The translations under genes and the position numbers were made by a program. The notes under the pieces are model-generated. The model had not been told where the DNA came from, made no database searches, and saw nothing but the letters and a program-made list of their open reading frames with translations. Positions 1-8,127 of a stretch of DNA of 64,000 bases are shown here, in pieces. How positions within the stretch are numbered: the first letter of the stretch is position 1; every line of letters begins with the position of its first letter. Source of the stretch: CAVRUD01 sp963849635 (lineage in GTDB: Bacteria; Chloroflexota; Chloroflexia; Thermomicrobiales; UBA6265); the NCBI GenBank assembly GCA_963849635.1, contig CAWKIA010000045.1, forward strand, positions 62,001-126,000, written 5' to 3'.

Positions 1-816
1 CGGAGAAGACCTCGCGGGTGACCTGAGTCTCAGACCGCACGACGAGGGCATCGGCGTCGGCAACCGCGTCCAGCAGGGCCGGCACATCGGTGCCATCGAC
101 ATCGACGATCTCGGCGGCGGCCTCCAGCCGGGCCCGGGCCGCCGGGTGGATGGCATCGCTGACGACGATCCGTGGCCGCCCGAGCAGTTCGGCCAGGGCA
201 GGCGCCAGGTCATCGAGCGCCGACACCGGACTCTGCTGGGCGCCGTTGGCGAAGTGGCGGGCGATCGCGGCCAGATCATCGACCCGGTGGATGCGTTCTT
301 CCAAAGCGACCGGCGCCGTCTCACCGCCGGTGAGGAGGAACAGGTGACGCCGGCGGCGGCGTACCTGCGGGCGTGGCGAACGCTGTCCTCGATTGCGAAG
401 ACGCAGCCCTGGTTCGCGGCGACGGTCACTTTGTCATCGGCGAAGAAGATGTCGCACTCAGGAAAACCGTTGCGGGCCAGCCAGGAGCGGGTCATCTCGG
501 CCGATTCCAGCGGGCGGGCAGTGATGATGACGATGTTCCGGCGCCCAAACAGCTCGAGCAGGTGGGTGAGGAACTCCTGCGCGCCCGGTGAGGGCGCAAG
601 GTCGGCCGCGGGACCACCGGCACTATAGACCCAGTCGCGGACCGCATCGGGCACATTCAGCCCGGCGGAGTCAACGAAGGCAATCTCGGGGAGTTCGATG
701 CCGAAGCGCGCGGACGCGGCATGGGCGAGCGGGCGAGGATGCTCGGTCAGAACGCCGTCGAGGTCGATCGCCAGCCGCTGTTCCGGTGGCGTCGTGGAAT
801 CGGTTCGCGCTGCCAA
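1..816 (-). CDS. HAD-family nucleotidase domain joined to N-terminus of D-3-phosphoglycerate dehydrogenase (partial, frameshifted)
   Basis: The leftward protein starts at a TTG (816) with GGAG eight bases upstream and runs off the left edge. Residues 15-160 look like a HAD phosphatase/nucleotidase: DLDGVL with the two catalytic Asp (about D18 and D20), an IITARP segment and a late IEDS motif. A linker follows, and from about position 180 down to 1 the translation matches the substrate-binding N-terminus of SerA, the first enzyme of serine synthesis (VVSDAIHPAARARL, ALVVRSETQVT). The halves are in different frames: one base is missing near 344, and neither frame has a stop around the join. A fused gene with a consensus error is the simplest reading; two overlapping genes or a pseudogene are alternatives. 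The SerA identity rests on only about 60 residues. Confidence 0.6.
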   Translation of the reverse strand, partial: MAARTDSTTPPEQRLAIDLDGVLTEHPRPLAHAASARFGIELPEIAFVDSAGLNVPDAVRDWVYSAGGPAADLAPSPGAQEFLTHLLELFGRRNIVIITARPLESAEMTRSWLARNGFPECDIFFADDKVTVAANQGCVFAIEDSVRHARRYAAAGVTCSSSPAVRRRRSLWKNASTGSMIWPRSPATSPTAPSRVRCRRSMTWRLPWPNCSGGHGSSSAMPSTRRPGPGWRPPPRSSMSMAPMCRPCWTRLPTPMPSSCGLRLRSPARSSP

Positions 817-1038
817 CGCCTGTTCTCCATCGTCGTGTAGGGATGCGCGTGAGCGGCCCCGTCGAATTGCTTGCCTACCACCTGCACGCTGCGAGGCAGG
901 ATTCCGGTGCCCGCGGTGGGGCAGGCCCGGGCGCGTCGCGCAGCAGTGAGCAACGTGCAGTGCGGAATGGTGAGCGTAGCATCCTGATCGCGGCGCGGGC
1001 AATGCCGCGCGCGTTAAGCGAGGGGATAGCGGCCGGTT

Positions 1039-1485
1039 TCAGTCGATCGATCCGGACTGACGGTCGTAGTTGCGATGCAGCATGCCCGTCGCCCTTCTCA
1101 TCCCGAGACGCTCGTAGTACGGCTGCAACTCCTCGTCGCAGAGCAGGTCGATCGAATAGAGATGTTTGAGTTGGTCGAGGATTCTCCTCATCAGTTCGGT
1201 GCCGATCCCACGTTGCTGGTATGCAGGGTCGACTTCTAGATTAGGGATAAAGGCCGCGAGGACCCCGTCTGACACCGCGGTGACGTATCCGACGACCATC
1301 CCCGTCGCGTCGTCGATCGCGACAACGATGTGATCACTCCCTTGCAAAATGCGAAGGTGCGTCGCAGGTGACGGCGGATTGGGCCAACCGACAAAGAACG
1401 TTCCTTGAAGGTGTTCCTCTGTCAGCCCATCCGCCGAATCCTTGTAACTGATTGAGAGTGGTCCCTGGCTCGAATCACCACCCAC
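1039..1485 (-). CDS. GNAT-family N-acetyltransferase
   Basis: This is a small acetyl-CoA-dependent acetyltransferase of about 148 residues. The acetyl-CoA motif A is clear (LEVDPAYQQRGIGTELMRRI, with the Q-x-x-G-x-G loop) and follows beta strands containing VGYVTAVSDG. The C-terminal YYERLGMRRATGM strand is typical of the fold. The GTG at 1485 is chosen because AAAGGA lies nine bases upstream; the frame stays open to a TTG at 1533 without a good ribosome binding site. The substrate cannot be told from sequence. The gene stands alone, with 222 bases to the SerA-fusion start and a dispersed repeat upstream. Confidence 0.75.
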   Translation of the reverse strand: MGGDSSQGPLSISYKDSADGLTEEHLQGTFFVGWPNPPSPATHLRILQGSDHIVVAIDDATGMVVGYVTAVSDGVLAAFIPNLEVDPAYQQRGIGTELMRRILDQLKHLYSIDLLCDEELQPYYERLGMRRATGMLHRNYDRQSGSID

Positions 1486-1579
1486 GGCGGACGATCCTTT
1501 CTCCTGAGTCGCTAGTACCCCACGCAGGCTCAAAGGCCATCATAGAACTGTCGGTTTGCCGGCGCCCCGACGACCTCCC

Positions 1580-1725
1580 GTCATCCCGAGCTTGTCGAGG
1601 GATCTAGAGGGAGACGGCGTACCGATGGTGCCACAGGGTTCGAGAGAACGAAGCCAGGTTCTCGGAGGCCGGAGCTTCCGTGGTGCCACGCGCCCTTCGA
1701 GATCCCTCGACAAGCTCGGGATGAC
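1580..1725. repeat. 146-bp inverted-repeat element, copy 1
   Basis: The element is bounded by 26-base inverted arms at 1580-1605 and 1700-1725. The arms begin GTCATCCCGAGCTTGTCGAG and end with its complement followed by GATGAC. Copies of exactly the same length lie at 17290-17435 and, inverted, at 57017-57162, and they share interior patches (TAGAGGGAGA and TCGGAGGCCGG). It has no coding capacity and lies between genes. The layout fits a non-autonomous MITE or REP-like intergenic repeat. Confidence 0.85.
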
Positions 1726-1786
1726 GGGGAAGGGCGGGTCGGCATCGTTCCTTGGTTCTAGCGGACAGCTGTCTCTGCACGGGGTG

Positions 1787-2854
1787 CTAGTACAGGCGCT
1801 TCTTGTCGAGCACCGGCGACATCTTCTCGTAGTTCCCGGCCAGGAAATGGCCCAGGTTCTGGATGAAGATGTCCGTGATCTTGGCATTCTCCGTACTCGC
1901 CGTCGAGGCCGAGTGGGGGTTGATCAGGACGTTGGGCAGGTCCCACAGGGGAGAGTCGGCCGGGAGCGGTTCTGTCCGGAAAACGTCGAGGGCGGCGAGG
2001 CCGATCTTGTCCGATCGCAACGCCTCGATCATCGCGTCCTCGTCGATCACCACCCCGCGGGAGATATTGACAAGGACCACTCCCGGCTTCAGGGCCGCGA
2101 CCTCCTCCGGGCCAATCATGCCCTCGGTCTCGGGCGTATGTGGGCAGCAGAGGACGACACAGTCTGCTCCAGAGAGCATCTGGCGCAGCTCATCACGGGC
2201 GAACAGCCGGTCCACCCCAAGTGCGGCGGCCCGCTCCGGTGAGTTGTCGTTCGCCATCGCCCAGACAGTCATCCCGAACGCCTTGGCCAACCGCGCCGTC
2301 TCCCGTCCAATCCGCCCCGGACCGACGATGCCAATCGTCTGCCCGTGAAGCTCGGTCGCGCAGTACCTGGCCCAGTGGTGGGCCCGTTGCTCGGCCTGGA
2401 GGTGGGCGATCTTCTTGTTGTGGAAGAGCAGCGCGGCGAAGACCCATTCAGTGAGCGGGCGGGCGTGGACGCCGCTGGAGGTCGTGACGATGACTTCACT
2501 GTCCTGCAGACCCAACCGCTTCACATACTGGCCCACGCCAGCGGACGTCGTCTGCACCCAGCGCAGGTTTGGCGACAGTTCAAGCGGGCTAGACTTCTCG
2601 CCGTAGGCAAAGTCCCAGAGGATGTTCGCCTGGCGGAGCAAGGCGTACCACTCCTCGGCTTGCTCCGGAGTCCGTCTCCAGTCGGGGGACCCGGTGTGAT
2701 CGGCAATGTAGCGCGGTGGAGTCAGCAAGTCTGGCCGGTAGATCAGGTCGAACTGGTCGGGAAATGCGGCGACGATCCGATCGACATGCTCTTGCTCCAG
2801 CGGCGACGTGATCATCGCCACGAAATTTGACGCTTCTGTAGTCGCCGTTCCCAC
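1787..2854 (-). CDS. D-isomer-specific 2-hydroxyacid dehydrogenase
   Basis: This 355-residue NAD(P)-dependent cytoplasmic oxidoreductase has the usual length of the 2-hydroxyacid dehydrogenase family. The Rossmann motif is GPGRIG at residues 178-183. The catalytic triad is visible as R266 (VNISRGVV), E295 (VFRTEPL) and H314 (NPHSAS). The SGVHARPLTEW segment before the Rossmann domain is also typical. The GTG start at 2854 has AAGGAGG just upstream. Substrate specificity (phosphoglycerate, glyoxylate or another 2-ketoacid) is not decidable. It is transcribed divergently from the M24 peptidase and shares the 231-base intergenic region 2855-3085 with it. Confidence 0.85.
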   Translation of the reverse strand: MGTATTEASNFVAMITSPLEQEHVDRIVAAFPDQFDLIYRPDLLTPPRYIADHTGSPDWRRTPEQAEEWYALLRQANILWDFAYGEKSSPLELSPNLRWVQTTSAGVGQYVKRLGLQDSEVIVTTSSGVHARPLTEWVFAALLFHNKKIAHLQAEQRAHHWARYCATELHGQTIGIVGPGRIGRETARLAKAFGMTVWAMANDNSPERAAALGVDRLFARDELRQMLSGADCVVLCCPHTPETEGMIGPEEVAALKPGVVLVNISRGVVIDEDAMIEALRSDKIGLAALDVFRTEPLPADSPLWDLPNVLINPHSASTASTENAKITDIFIQNLGHFLAGNYEKMSPVLDKKRLY

Positions 2855-3085
2855 CCATGCCTCCTTGAAACTGACTGGCCCCGCCCGACCCAGGTTGGTC
2901 GATCGGCCCGCGACCCAATATCTGGATGGAACGTCGCACGCCGTCCGCGCGCGGTCAAGCCGTCGGGCGATAGCCGGGCAGCCCCGTAACCGGTGCTAGA
3001 ATCGGCGCCTTGCCGATGGGAGGCGCCGATGCGACCTGTCAGGGCTCTCATCATTGTTCGGTGAATCACCTCGAGGAGTGGATAC

Positions 3086-4195
3086 GTGGCTTCAGCAACT
3101 GGCCTTGCGCTCTACCAGGATCGATTGGCCCGCGCCCAGGCCGAACTCGATCGCCAGGGCGTCGATTATTTGATGGTCGGCATCTCGTCCGATCTCTACT
3201 ACCTGTACGGCTATCAGGGCCATACCAGTGAGCGCCTCACGATGCTGATCCTGCCGCGCTCTGGCAAGGCGGCGGTCGTGGTGCCGAAGCTCGAATCTCC
3301 CCTTCTGGCCGAACGGCGAGAACTGGCCGACCTGCTCATCTGGGAAGAGACCGAGGCTCCGACGGAGCTAGCGGCCACCTTTGTCGGAGATGCGTCTGGC
3401 AAGACCGTCGCGGTCAACGACTACATGCTCAGCACCTTCCTGCTCAAACTACAGGCCGCGATGCCTGGCGCGGCCTGGGTGTCCGCAAATGACACTCTGA
3501 AGGCCCTGCGCATGATCAAGGACGCCCGCGAGGTCGAGTTGCTCCACGAGGCGGGCCGGCGCACCGATGTCGCCTGGGAGGAGTTCATCACGTCTCCCAT
3601 ATCCGGGCAGACCGAGACCGAAGCGATGCAGCGTTTGGCCGAATTGACCAGAGCGCAGGGTTTGAAGGTTGGTTTTGGCATCTGCGCCAGCGGTCCCCAT
3701 GCCGCCTCACCGCACCACCACACCGGCGACAGGGTCATCCAGCAGGGCGACAGCGTCGTCTTCGACTGGGGCGGAACGCTGGAAGGCTACACCTCCGACG
3801 TGACCAGAACGGTCCACGTCGGCGAGCCGAGCGAGGAATTCCGCAAGGTCTACCAGATCGTTCTCGATGCGAATCAGGCGACGTTGGACGCGGTCAAGCC
3901 CGGGGCGGCCTGCCAGGACATCGACCGGGCGGCGCGCAAGGTCATCACCGACGCCGGCTATGGCGACGCCTTCCTGCACCGGACCGGGCACGGTCTTGGA
4001 CTTGACGTGCACGAAGAGCCGTATCTGGTCGAGGGCAACACGATGCCGCTCGCGGCGGGCATGGTCTTCAGCGATGAGCCTGGCATCTACCTCGCCGGCC
4101 GGTTCGGGGTGCGGATCGAGGATGCCGTGGTCTGCACGGAGTCCGGCGGCATGCGCCTGAACGAAGCGACGCGCGAGCTGGTCGTGGTCAAGTAA
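3086..4195 (+). CDS. M24-family metallopeptidase (Xaa-Pro peptidase-like)
   Basis: The 369-residue protein has the creatinase-like N-terminal domain (1-140) and the pita-bread M24 domain. All five dimetal ligands are present: D227 (VFDWGG), D238 (YTSDVTRT), H302 (RTGHGLG), E331 (SDEPGIY) and E345 (RIEDAVV). The family contains Xaa-Pro aminopeptidases and related C-N hydrolases such as creatinase, so the substrate is a dipeptide or small amide. The GTG start has GAGGAG seven bases upstream. It is the first gene of a rightward run and ends one base before the next gene, which implies coupled translation with the amidohydrolase. Confidence 0.85.
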   Translation: MASATGLALYQDRLARAQAELDRQGVDYLMVGISSDLYYLYGYQGHTSERLTMLILPRSGKAAVVVPKLESPLLAERRELADLLIWEETEAPTELAATFVGDASGKTVAVNDYMLSTFLLKLQAAMPGAAWVSANDTLKALRMIKDAREVELLHEAGRRTDVAWEEFITSPISGQTETEAMQRLAELTRAQGLKVGFGICASGPHAASPHHHTGDRVIQQGDSVVFDWGGTLEGYTSDVTRTVHVGEPSEEFRKVYQIVLDANQATLDAVKPGAACQDIDRAARKVITDAGYGDAFLHRTGHGLGLDVHEEPYLVEGNTMPLAAGMVFSDEPGIYLAGRFGVRIEDAVVCTESGGMRLNEATRELVVVK

Positions 4196-4196
4196 C

Positions 4197-5432
4197 GTGA
4201 CCATGCGCGTCAACGCCCAGCGCTTGCACGATCGTCTCCGGGACCTGGCCCAGGTCGGCGCGACCGATGGCGGTGGAGTCACCCGCCTGGCCCTCACCGA
4301 TGAGGACCGGGCGGGGCGGGATCTGCTTGTCTCATGGCTGCGGGCGGCCGGACTGTCGGTCCGTATCGATGATTTCGGCAACATCGTCGGCCGTCGGGAA
4401 GGAACTGGAGGCGATCCGGTGCTGCTTGGCTCCCATATCGACACTGTCCGCCGGGGCGGCCGCTACGACGGCGCTTTGGGCGTCCTCGGGGCACTAGAGG
4501 TCATTGAGACGCTGAACGACGGCGGCGTCGCTACCCAGCGCCCAATTGAGATCGTCAATTGGACCAACGAGGAAGGAGTTCGATTCGAGCCGGCGATGAC
4601 CTGCTCCGGCGCGGTCTTCGGCCGGTTCGAGCGCGACTATATCTACAACCGCCAGGATCGAGACGGCCTGCGCTTCGAAGATGAGCTACGCCGCATCGGC
4701 TACCTCGGCGATGCCTCCCACCGGCCATCCCGCGCTTCGGCGTATCTCGAACTGCACATCGAGCAGGGACCTGTGCTCGAGGCGGCCGGAATGCCGGTCG
4801 GGGTGGTCGAAGGCATCGTCGGGATCACCTGGTCAGAGGTCACGTGGGTAGGACAGGCGGATCACGCCGGCCCAAGCCCGATGCGGCTGCGCCGGGATGC
4901 GCTCGGGGCGGCTGCCCGCCTCGTGACCGCCGTCGAAGCGATTGCGCTTCAAGATGAAGATCCCGCGGTCGCGACCGTTGGCCGGATCTTGGCTGAACCG
5001 AACGTCATCAACACCATTCCCGGCAAAGTCGTGATGAGTGTCGACTTCCGCAACCTCGACGGCGGTAAGCTCGATGGCATGATCGCCGAGCTTGAAGGAG
5101 CCGTTCGCGACATCTCCAACCGAACCGGAGTTGAGGGCAGTGTCAACCGGTTTTGGACGTCTGAACCGACGCCGTTTACCCCAGAGGTCGTGGCGGTGGT
5201 CGAAAAGGCCTGCGCTAGCCTCGATCTTCCGGTTCACCGGCTCTGGTCCGGCGCCGGGCACGATGCAAAATATGTGGCGGGCGGCACCGCCGCCGGCATG
5301 ATCTTCGTCCGCTCCCAAGGAGGACTGAGCCATTGTGAAGCGGAATTCAGTGACCCCGCCGACATCGAAGCCGGCACCAACGTGCTGCTGCTCGCGACGT
5401 GCGCTCTAGCTGGAGTCGAAGCGCCAGCCTGA
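4197..5432 (+). CDS. M20-type Zn-dependent amidohydrolase (N-carbamoyl-L-amino acid hydrolase / allantoate amidohydrolase family)
   Basis: The 411-residue enzyme belongs to the HyuC/AllC/beta-ureidopropionase group, which hydrolyses N-carbamoyl or related C-N bonds. Metal-site residues are visible: H80 and D91 in GSHIDTVRRGGRYDGA, E125/E126 in NWTNEEGVRF, H187 in LHIEQGPVLE and H379 in LSHCEAE. The lid/dimerisation domain carries GQADHAGPSPM. The start is the GTG at 4197, one base after the previous stop; an ATG at 4203 is the alternative. Family membership is firm. The exact substrate is inferred only from the nearby oxidase and peptidase. Confidence 0.87.
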   Translation: MTMRVNAQRLHDRLRDLAQVGATDGGGVTRLALTDEDRAGRDLLVSWLRAAGLSVRIDDFGNIVGRREGTGGDPVLLGSHIDTVRRGGRYDGALGVLGALEVIETLNDGGVATQRPIEIVNWTNEEGVRFEPAMTCSGAVFGRFERDYIYNRQDRDGLRFEDELRRIGYLGDASHRPSRASAYLELHIEQGPVLEAAGMPVGVVEGIVGITWSEVTWVGQADHAGPSPMRLRRDALGAAARLVTAVEAIALQDEDPAVATVGRILAEPNVINTIPGKVVMSVDFRNLDGGKLDGMIAELEGAVRDISNRTGVEGSVNRFWTSEPTPFTPEVVAVVEKACASLDLPVHRLWSGAGHDAKYVAGGTAAGMIFVRSQGGLSHCEAEFSDPADIEAGTNVLLLATCALAGVEAPA

Positions 5433-5471
5433 GTAGCAACGACCATTCAATCTTCAGGAGAATCCCACCCA

Positions 5472-6039
5472 ATGCTCGATTTCGCATCAGTCATTGCCCG
5501 GCAGAAGTCCCTTAGCGATGTCGTCGAAGGTGTTCCCGCGTCCGATCTGCCGGCGCTTACCACCGAGATCTACGATGCGTTTGAAAGCCGGCTCGATAGG
5601 CCTCACCGATTATGAAGCGACCTTCATTGCCACTGATCCAACTGACGACAACCCCGACGCGGAGGGCTGGAACGTCGCCCACGTCATCGTCCACCTCACC
5701 GCGGGGCTGGAAGAGTGGGCCGCGATCGGGGCCACGCTCGCTCGCGGCGTCGAGGTCACCGGGCGCTCCCGCTATGAGACGCCCTGGGAGACGGTCACCA
5801 CGGCGGCGCAAGTCCAACACCGGCTGGCGGAGAGCCGCCGGATCTCGTTTGGCTACCTGAGCATGTGGCCGGACGAGCCGCATCTGGACAACATGCAGAG
5901 CCTGGTGGACTTCTTTGGCTCGCAGAACGCGGTCGGCTCGCACTTGACTGGGCACATGCACGCGACCATGCACCTGAATCACATCGGCGAGATCCGGCGG
6001 CAGGCTGCCGAGTCGCTCAGCCCGATCGCGGCTGGCTGA
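5472..6039 (+). CDS. DinB-like helical-bundle protein (frameshifted)
   Basis: The frame from ATG 5472 (AGGAG 11 bases upstream) begins MLDFASVIARQKS and hits a stop near 5611. One base dropped between about 5589 and 5599 joins it to a frame continuing to 6039, giving about 188 residues. The second part has the DinB/YfiT four-helix pattern with histidines in helix 2 (HVIVHLTAGLEEW) and in a late helix (GHMHATMHLNHIGEIRR). This family includes metal-binding thiol-dependent enzymes of uncertain function. The shift looks like an inserted base and is one of many in the window. It sits between the amidohydrolase and the FAD oxidase, probably in one operon. Confidence 0.6.
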
Positions 6040-6110
6040 CCGGACCGGCGCGGGACGATACTTGGCGCAGGTCGTGTGGTCTGGCGGGACATGGAGAGGA
6101 AGCTCTAGCA

Positions 6111-7259
6111 GTGCGCGAAACGGCGGACGCGGTCATCATCGGCGCTGGCATCATGGGGTGCGCCATCGCTCACGAGTTGGCCGCGAGGGGAATGACCAAC
6201 CTCGTCGTCCTGGAGCGTGACGCCATCGGGCGCGGCGCGACCGCTGACGCCGCCGGCGGTATCCGCCAGCAGTTCTCGACAGAGACGAATATCCGTCTCG
6301 CGACCTATAGCGTCAGGGTCTGGGAGACGTTTCAGGAGAGATTCGATCTCGACATCGGTCTGCGCCAGCAGGGCTACCTCTTCTTGCTGACCGATCCCGC
6401 CCAGGAACCGGTCTTTCGCCAGAATCTGGCGCTGCAACAAAGCCTTGGCGTGCCCGCCCGCTGGCTGGCGCCGGATGAGGTGAAGGAAATCAATCCGCAC
6501 GTCGTCACCGACGACGTCATCGGTGCGACGTTCTGTCCCGAAGACGGCTGGGTCGACACCTTCACCTCGACCATGGGCTACGCCCAGGCGGCCAGGCGCC
6601 TGGGTGTCGAGATCCGGGAGGAGACCTCCGCGATCGGCTTCCGTATCCAGGGCGGCAAGGTCGCCGCCGTCGAAACGGCGAACGGCTGCATCTGGACGAA
6701 CCTGGCAATCATTTGCGCCGGCCCCTATTCCCGCCGCGTCGGCGCCTTAGCCGGAGTCGATCTGCCGATTTCGCCGTACCGACGAATGAGCTTCATCACC
6801 GAGCCGTTCTCTGCGTTGCCGCCGACGCTGCCGATGACGATCGAGTTCGCCTCTGGGCTCTACTTTCATCCGGAGAGCGGTGGGTTCCTCTTCGGTATGG
6901 CCAACCCCGACGAACCCAGTTCGTTCGACAAGACCGTCGACGACGAGTGGATGGCGACGACCGTCGAGTCGCTGATGGAGCGCGCACCGGCCTTCGCCGA
7001 TGCCAACATCATGCGGGGCTGGGCCGGTTTCTACGAAGTGACGCCGGATGACAATCCTCTCCTTGGGTGGATCCCCGGAGTCGAGGGCCTGGGAGTTGCC
7101 GCGGGCTTCAGCGGCCATGGCTTCATGCAGGGGCCTGCGATCGGCGCCTGCCTGGCGGAACTGGTCCTGGATGGCGCGGCGACAACGGTCGATATCACCC
7201 CCTTCCGGCCGTCCCGATTCGCCGAGGGCGATCTCGCCCAGGAACACAACGTGATCTAG
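6111..7259 (+). CDS. FAD-dependent amino-acid oxidase family protein (DAO/sarcosine-oxidase type)
   Basis: The 382-residue flavoenzyme begins at GTG 6111 with GAGAGGA about ten bases upstream. The FAD Rossmann motif GAGIMG is at residues 11-16, followed by the acidic strand end VVLERD and the GRGATADAAGGIRQQF substrate-flavin segment. The C-terminal GFSGHGFMQGPAIG is the conserved second FAD contact of D-amino acid, sarcosine and glycine oxidases. It probably oxidises an N-methyl or secondary amino acid, with electrons passing to oxygen or a carrier. Together with the amidohydrolase and M24 peptidase it suggests stepwise degradation of a carbamoylated or methylated amino acid (inference). Confidence 0.82.
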   Translation: MRETADAVIIGAGIMGCAIAHELAARGMTNLVVLERDAIGRGATADAAGGIRQQFSTETNIRLATYSVRVWETFQERFDLDIGLRQQGYLFLLTDPAQEPVFRQNLALQQSLGVPARWLAPDEVKEINPHVVTDDVIGATFCPEDGWVDTFTSTMGYAQAARRLGVEIREETSAIGFRIQGGKVAAVETANGCIWTNLAIICAGPYSRRVGALAGVDLPISPYRRMSFITEPFSALPPTLPMTIEFASGLYFHPESGGFLFGMANPDEPSSFDKTVDDEWMATTVESLMERAPAFADANIMRGWAGFYEVTPDDNPLLGWIPGVEGLGVAAGFSGHGFMQGPAIGACLAELVLDGAATTVDITPFRPSRFAEGDLAQEHNVI

Positions 7260-7306
7260 GGCCCGTTCGCTGGCGGATGGGCCATTGCGTTCGTACTGGA
7301 TGACAG

Positions 7307-7810
7307 ATGACTGACGTGGACAATGCCGCCGAATCGAGCGGTGACGAGGGCTTTACGCCGATCTATTCGGACTATGGCGGTGATGAGTTGTTAGAGCAGG
7401 CGCAGGGCAACGCCCAGGCGGCGCTAGTCGCGACCGTCGCGTTCCTCCGCGAGCGCGGGATTCCCGTGTCGGATTGGACCTCGGCCCTGGGCCGGTCGTT
7501 TGCGAACGAGTGGGGCGATCCTGAGCCGTGGGGACCGGATGAGTTTCTCGATGCGATGTTGACCAACTACCGCTCCCTCGGCGCCGCAGTCCAGCGGGCC
7601 GAGTTCGGGCCGGACCGGGCCGAAGCCGACATCAGCGGCTTCCCAGATCCCGAACTGTGCGAGCGGTTTGGCGTCTCCGTGGTCGACGTCGCCGCGTTCC
7701 ACGACACCGCCGTCGCCATCGCCGCCGACCGTGGCCTGCGCTGGACCTGGTCGGTGGAGGATGCCGCCACAGCCAGAACCAAGATCATGGTCGTGCCGGC
7801 AGCGACGTAG
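7307..7810 (+). CDS. hypothetical protein, 167 aa
   Basis: I do not recognise this family. The protein is soluble, acidic and has no signal peptide. A helical segment (LLEQAQGNAQAALVATVAFLRERG) is followed by a Trp-rich loop (EWGDPEPWGPDEFLDAML) and a C-terminal alpha/beta stretch. Codon use matches the neighbours, and third-position GC is high throughout, which supports a real gene. The ATG at 7307 lacks a clear ribosome binding site. It lies 47 bases after the oxidase and 10 bases before the next gene, so all may be co-transcribed. Confidence 0.6.
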   Translation: MTDVDNAAESSGDEGFTPIYSDYGGDELLEQAQGNAQAALVATVAFLRERGIPVSDWTSALGRSFANEWGDPEPWGPDEFLDAMLTNYRSLGAAVQRAEFGPDRAEADISGFPDPELCERFGVSVVDVAAFHDTAVAIAADRGLRWTWSVEDAATARTKIMVVPAAT

Positions 7811-7820
7811 AGGTCCCTGT

Positions 7821-8123
7821 ATGGCGATGACGGTCGGAGTTGCTCGCCTCGGCTTCTACCTGGAAGGGACAACGTCCCTTAAAGACAAGCGCGCGATCGT
7901 CAGGCCGGTCGTCGATCGAGTGAGGGACCGCTTCAACGTTGGGATCGCCGAAGTCGAGGACCTCGACGACATCCGGGTGGCGACACTTGCGATCGTCTGC
8001 GTCAGCAACAGCGCCCCACACGCCGACGAAATGCTCGCCACCGTCATCTCGTTCATCGAATCCAGGATCGACTCGGGCGAGCTGCGGGAGATTGAGACGG
8101 AGTTGATTCCGTTCGGTGACTGA
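7821..8123 (+). CDS. DUF503 (YlxP-like) small protein
   Basis: The 100-residue protein matches the DUF503 pattern: a beta strand MTVGVARLGFYLEG, the LKDKRAIVRPVVDRVRDRFNVGIAEVEDLDD segment and a second strand set ending in a helix (LATVISFIESR). In many bacteria this gene lies near rbfA or nusA, but here it does not. Its molecular role is unclear in the literature. Start choice is between ATG 7821 and ATG 7827. It converges with the large membrane protein that ends at 8128. Confidence 0.8.
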   Translation: MAMTVGVARLGFYLEGTTSLKDKRAIVRPVVDRVRDRFNVGIAEVEDLDDIRVATLAIVCVSNSAPHADEMLATVISFIESRIDSGELREIETELIPFGD

Positions 8124-8127
8124 TTCG

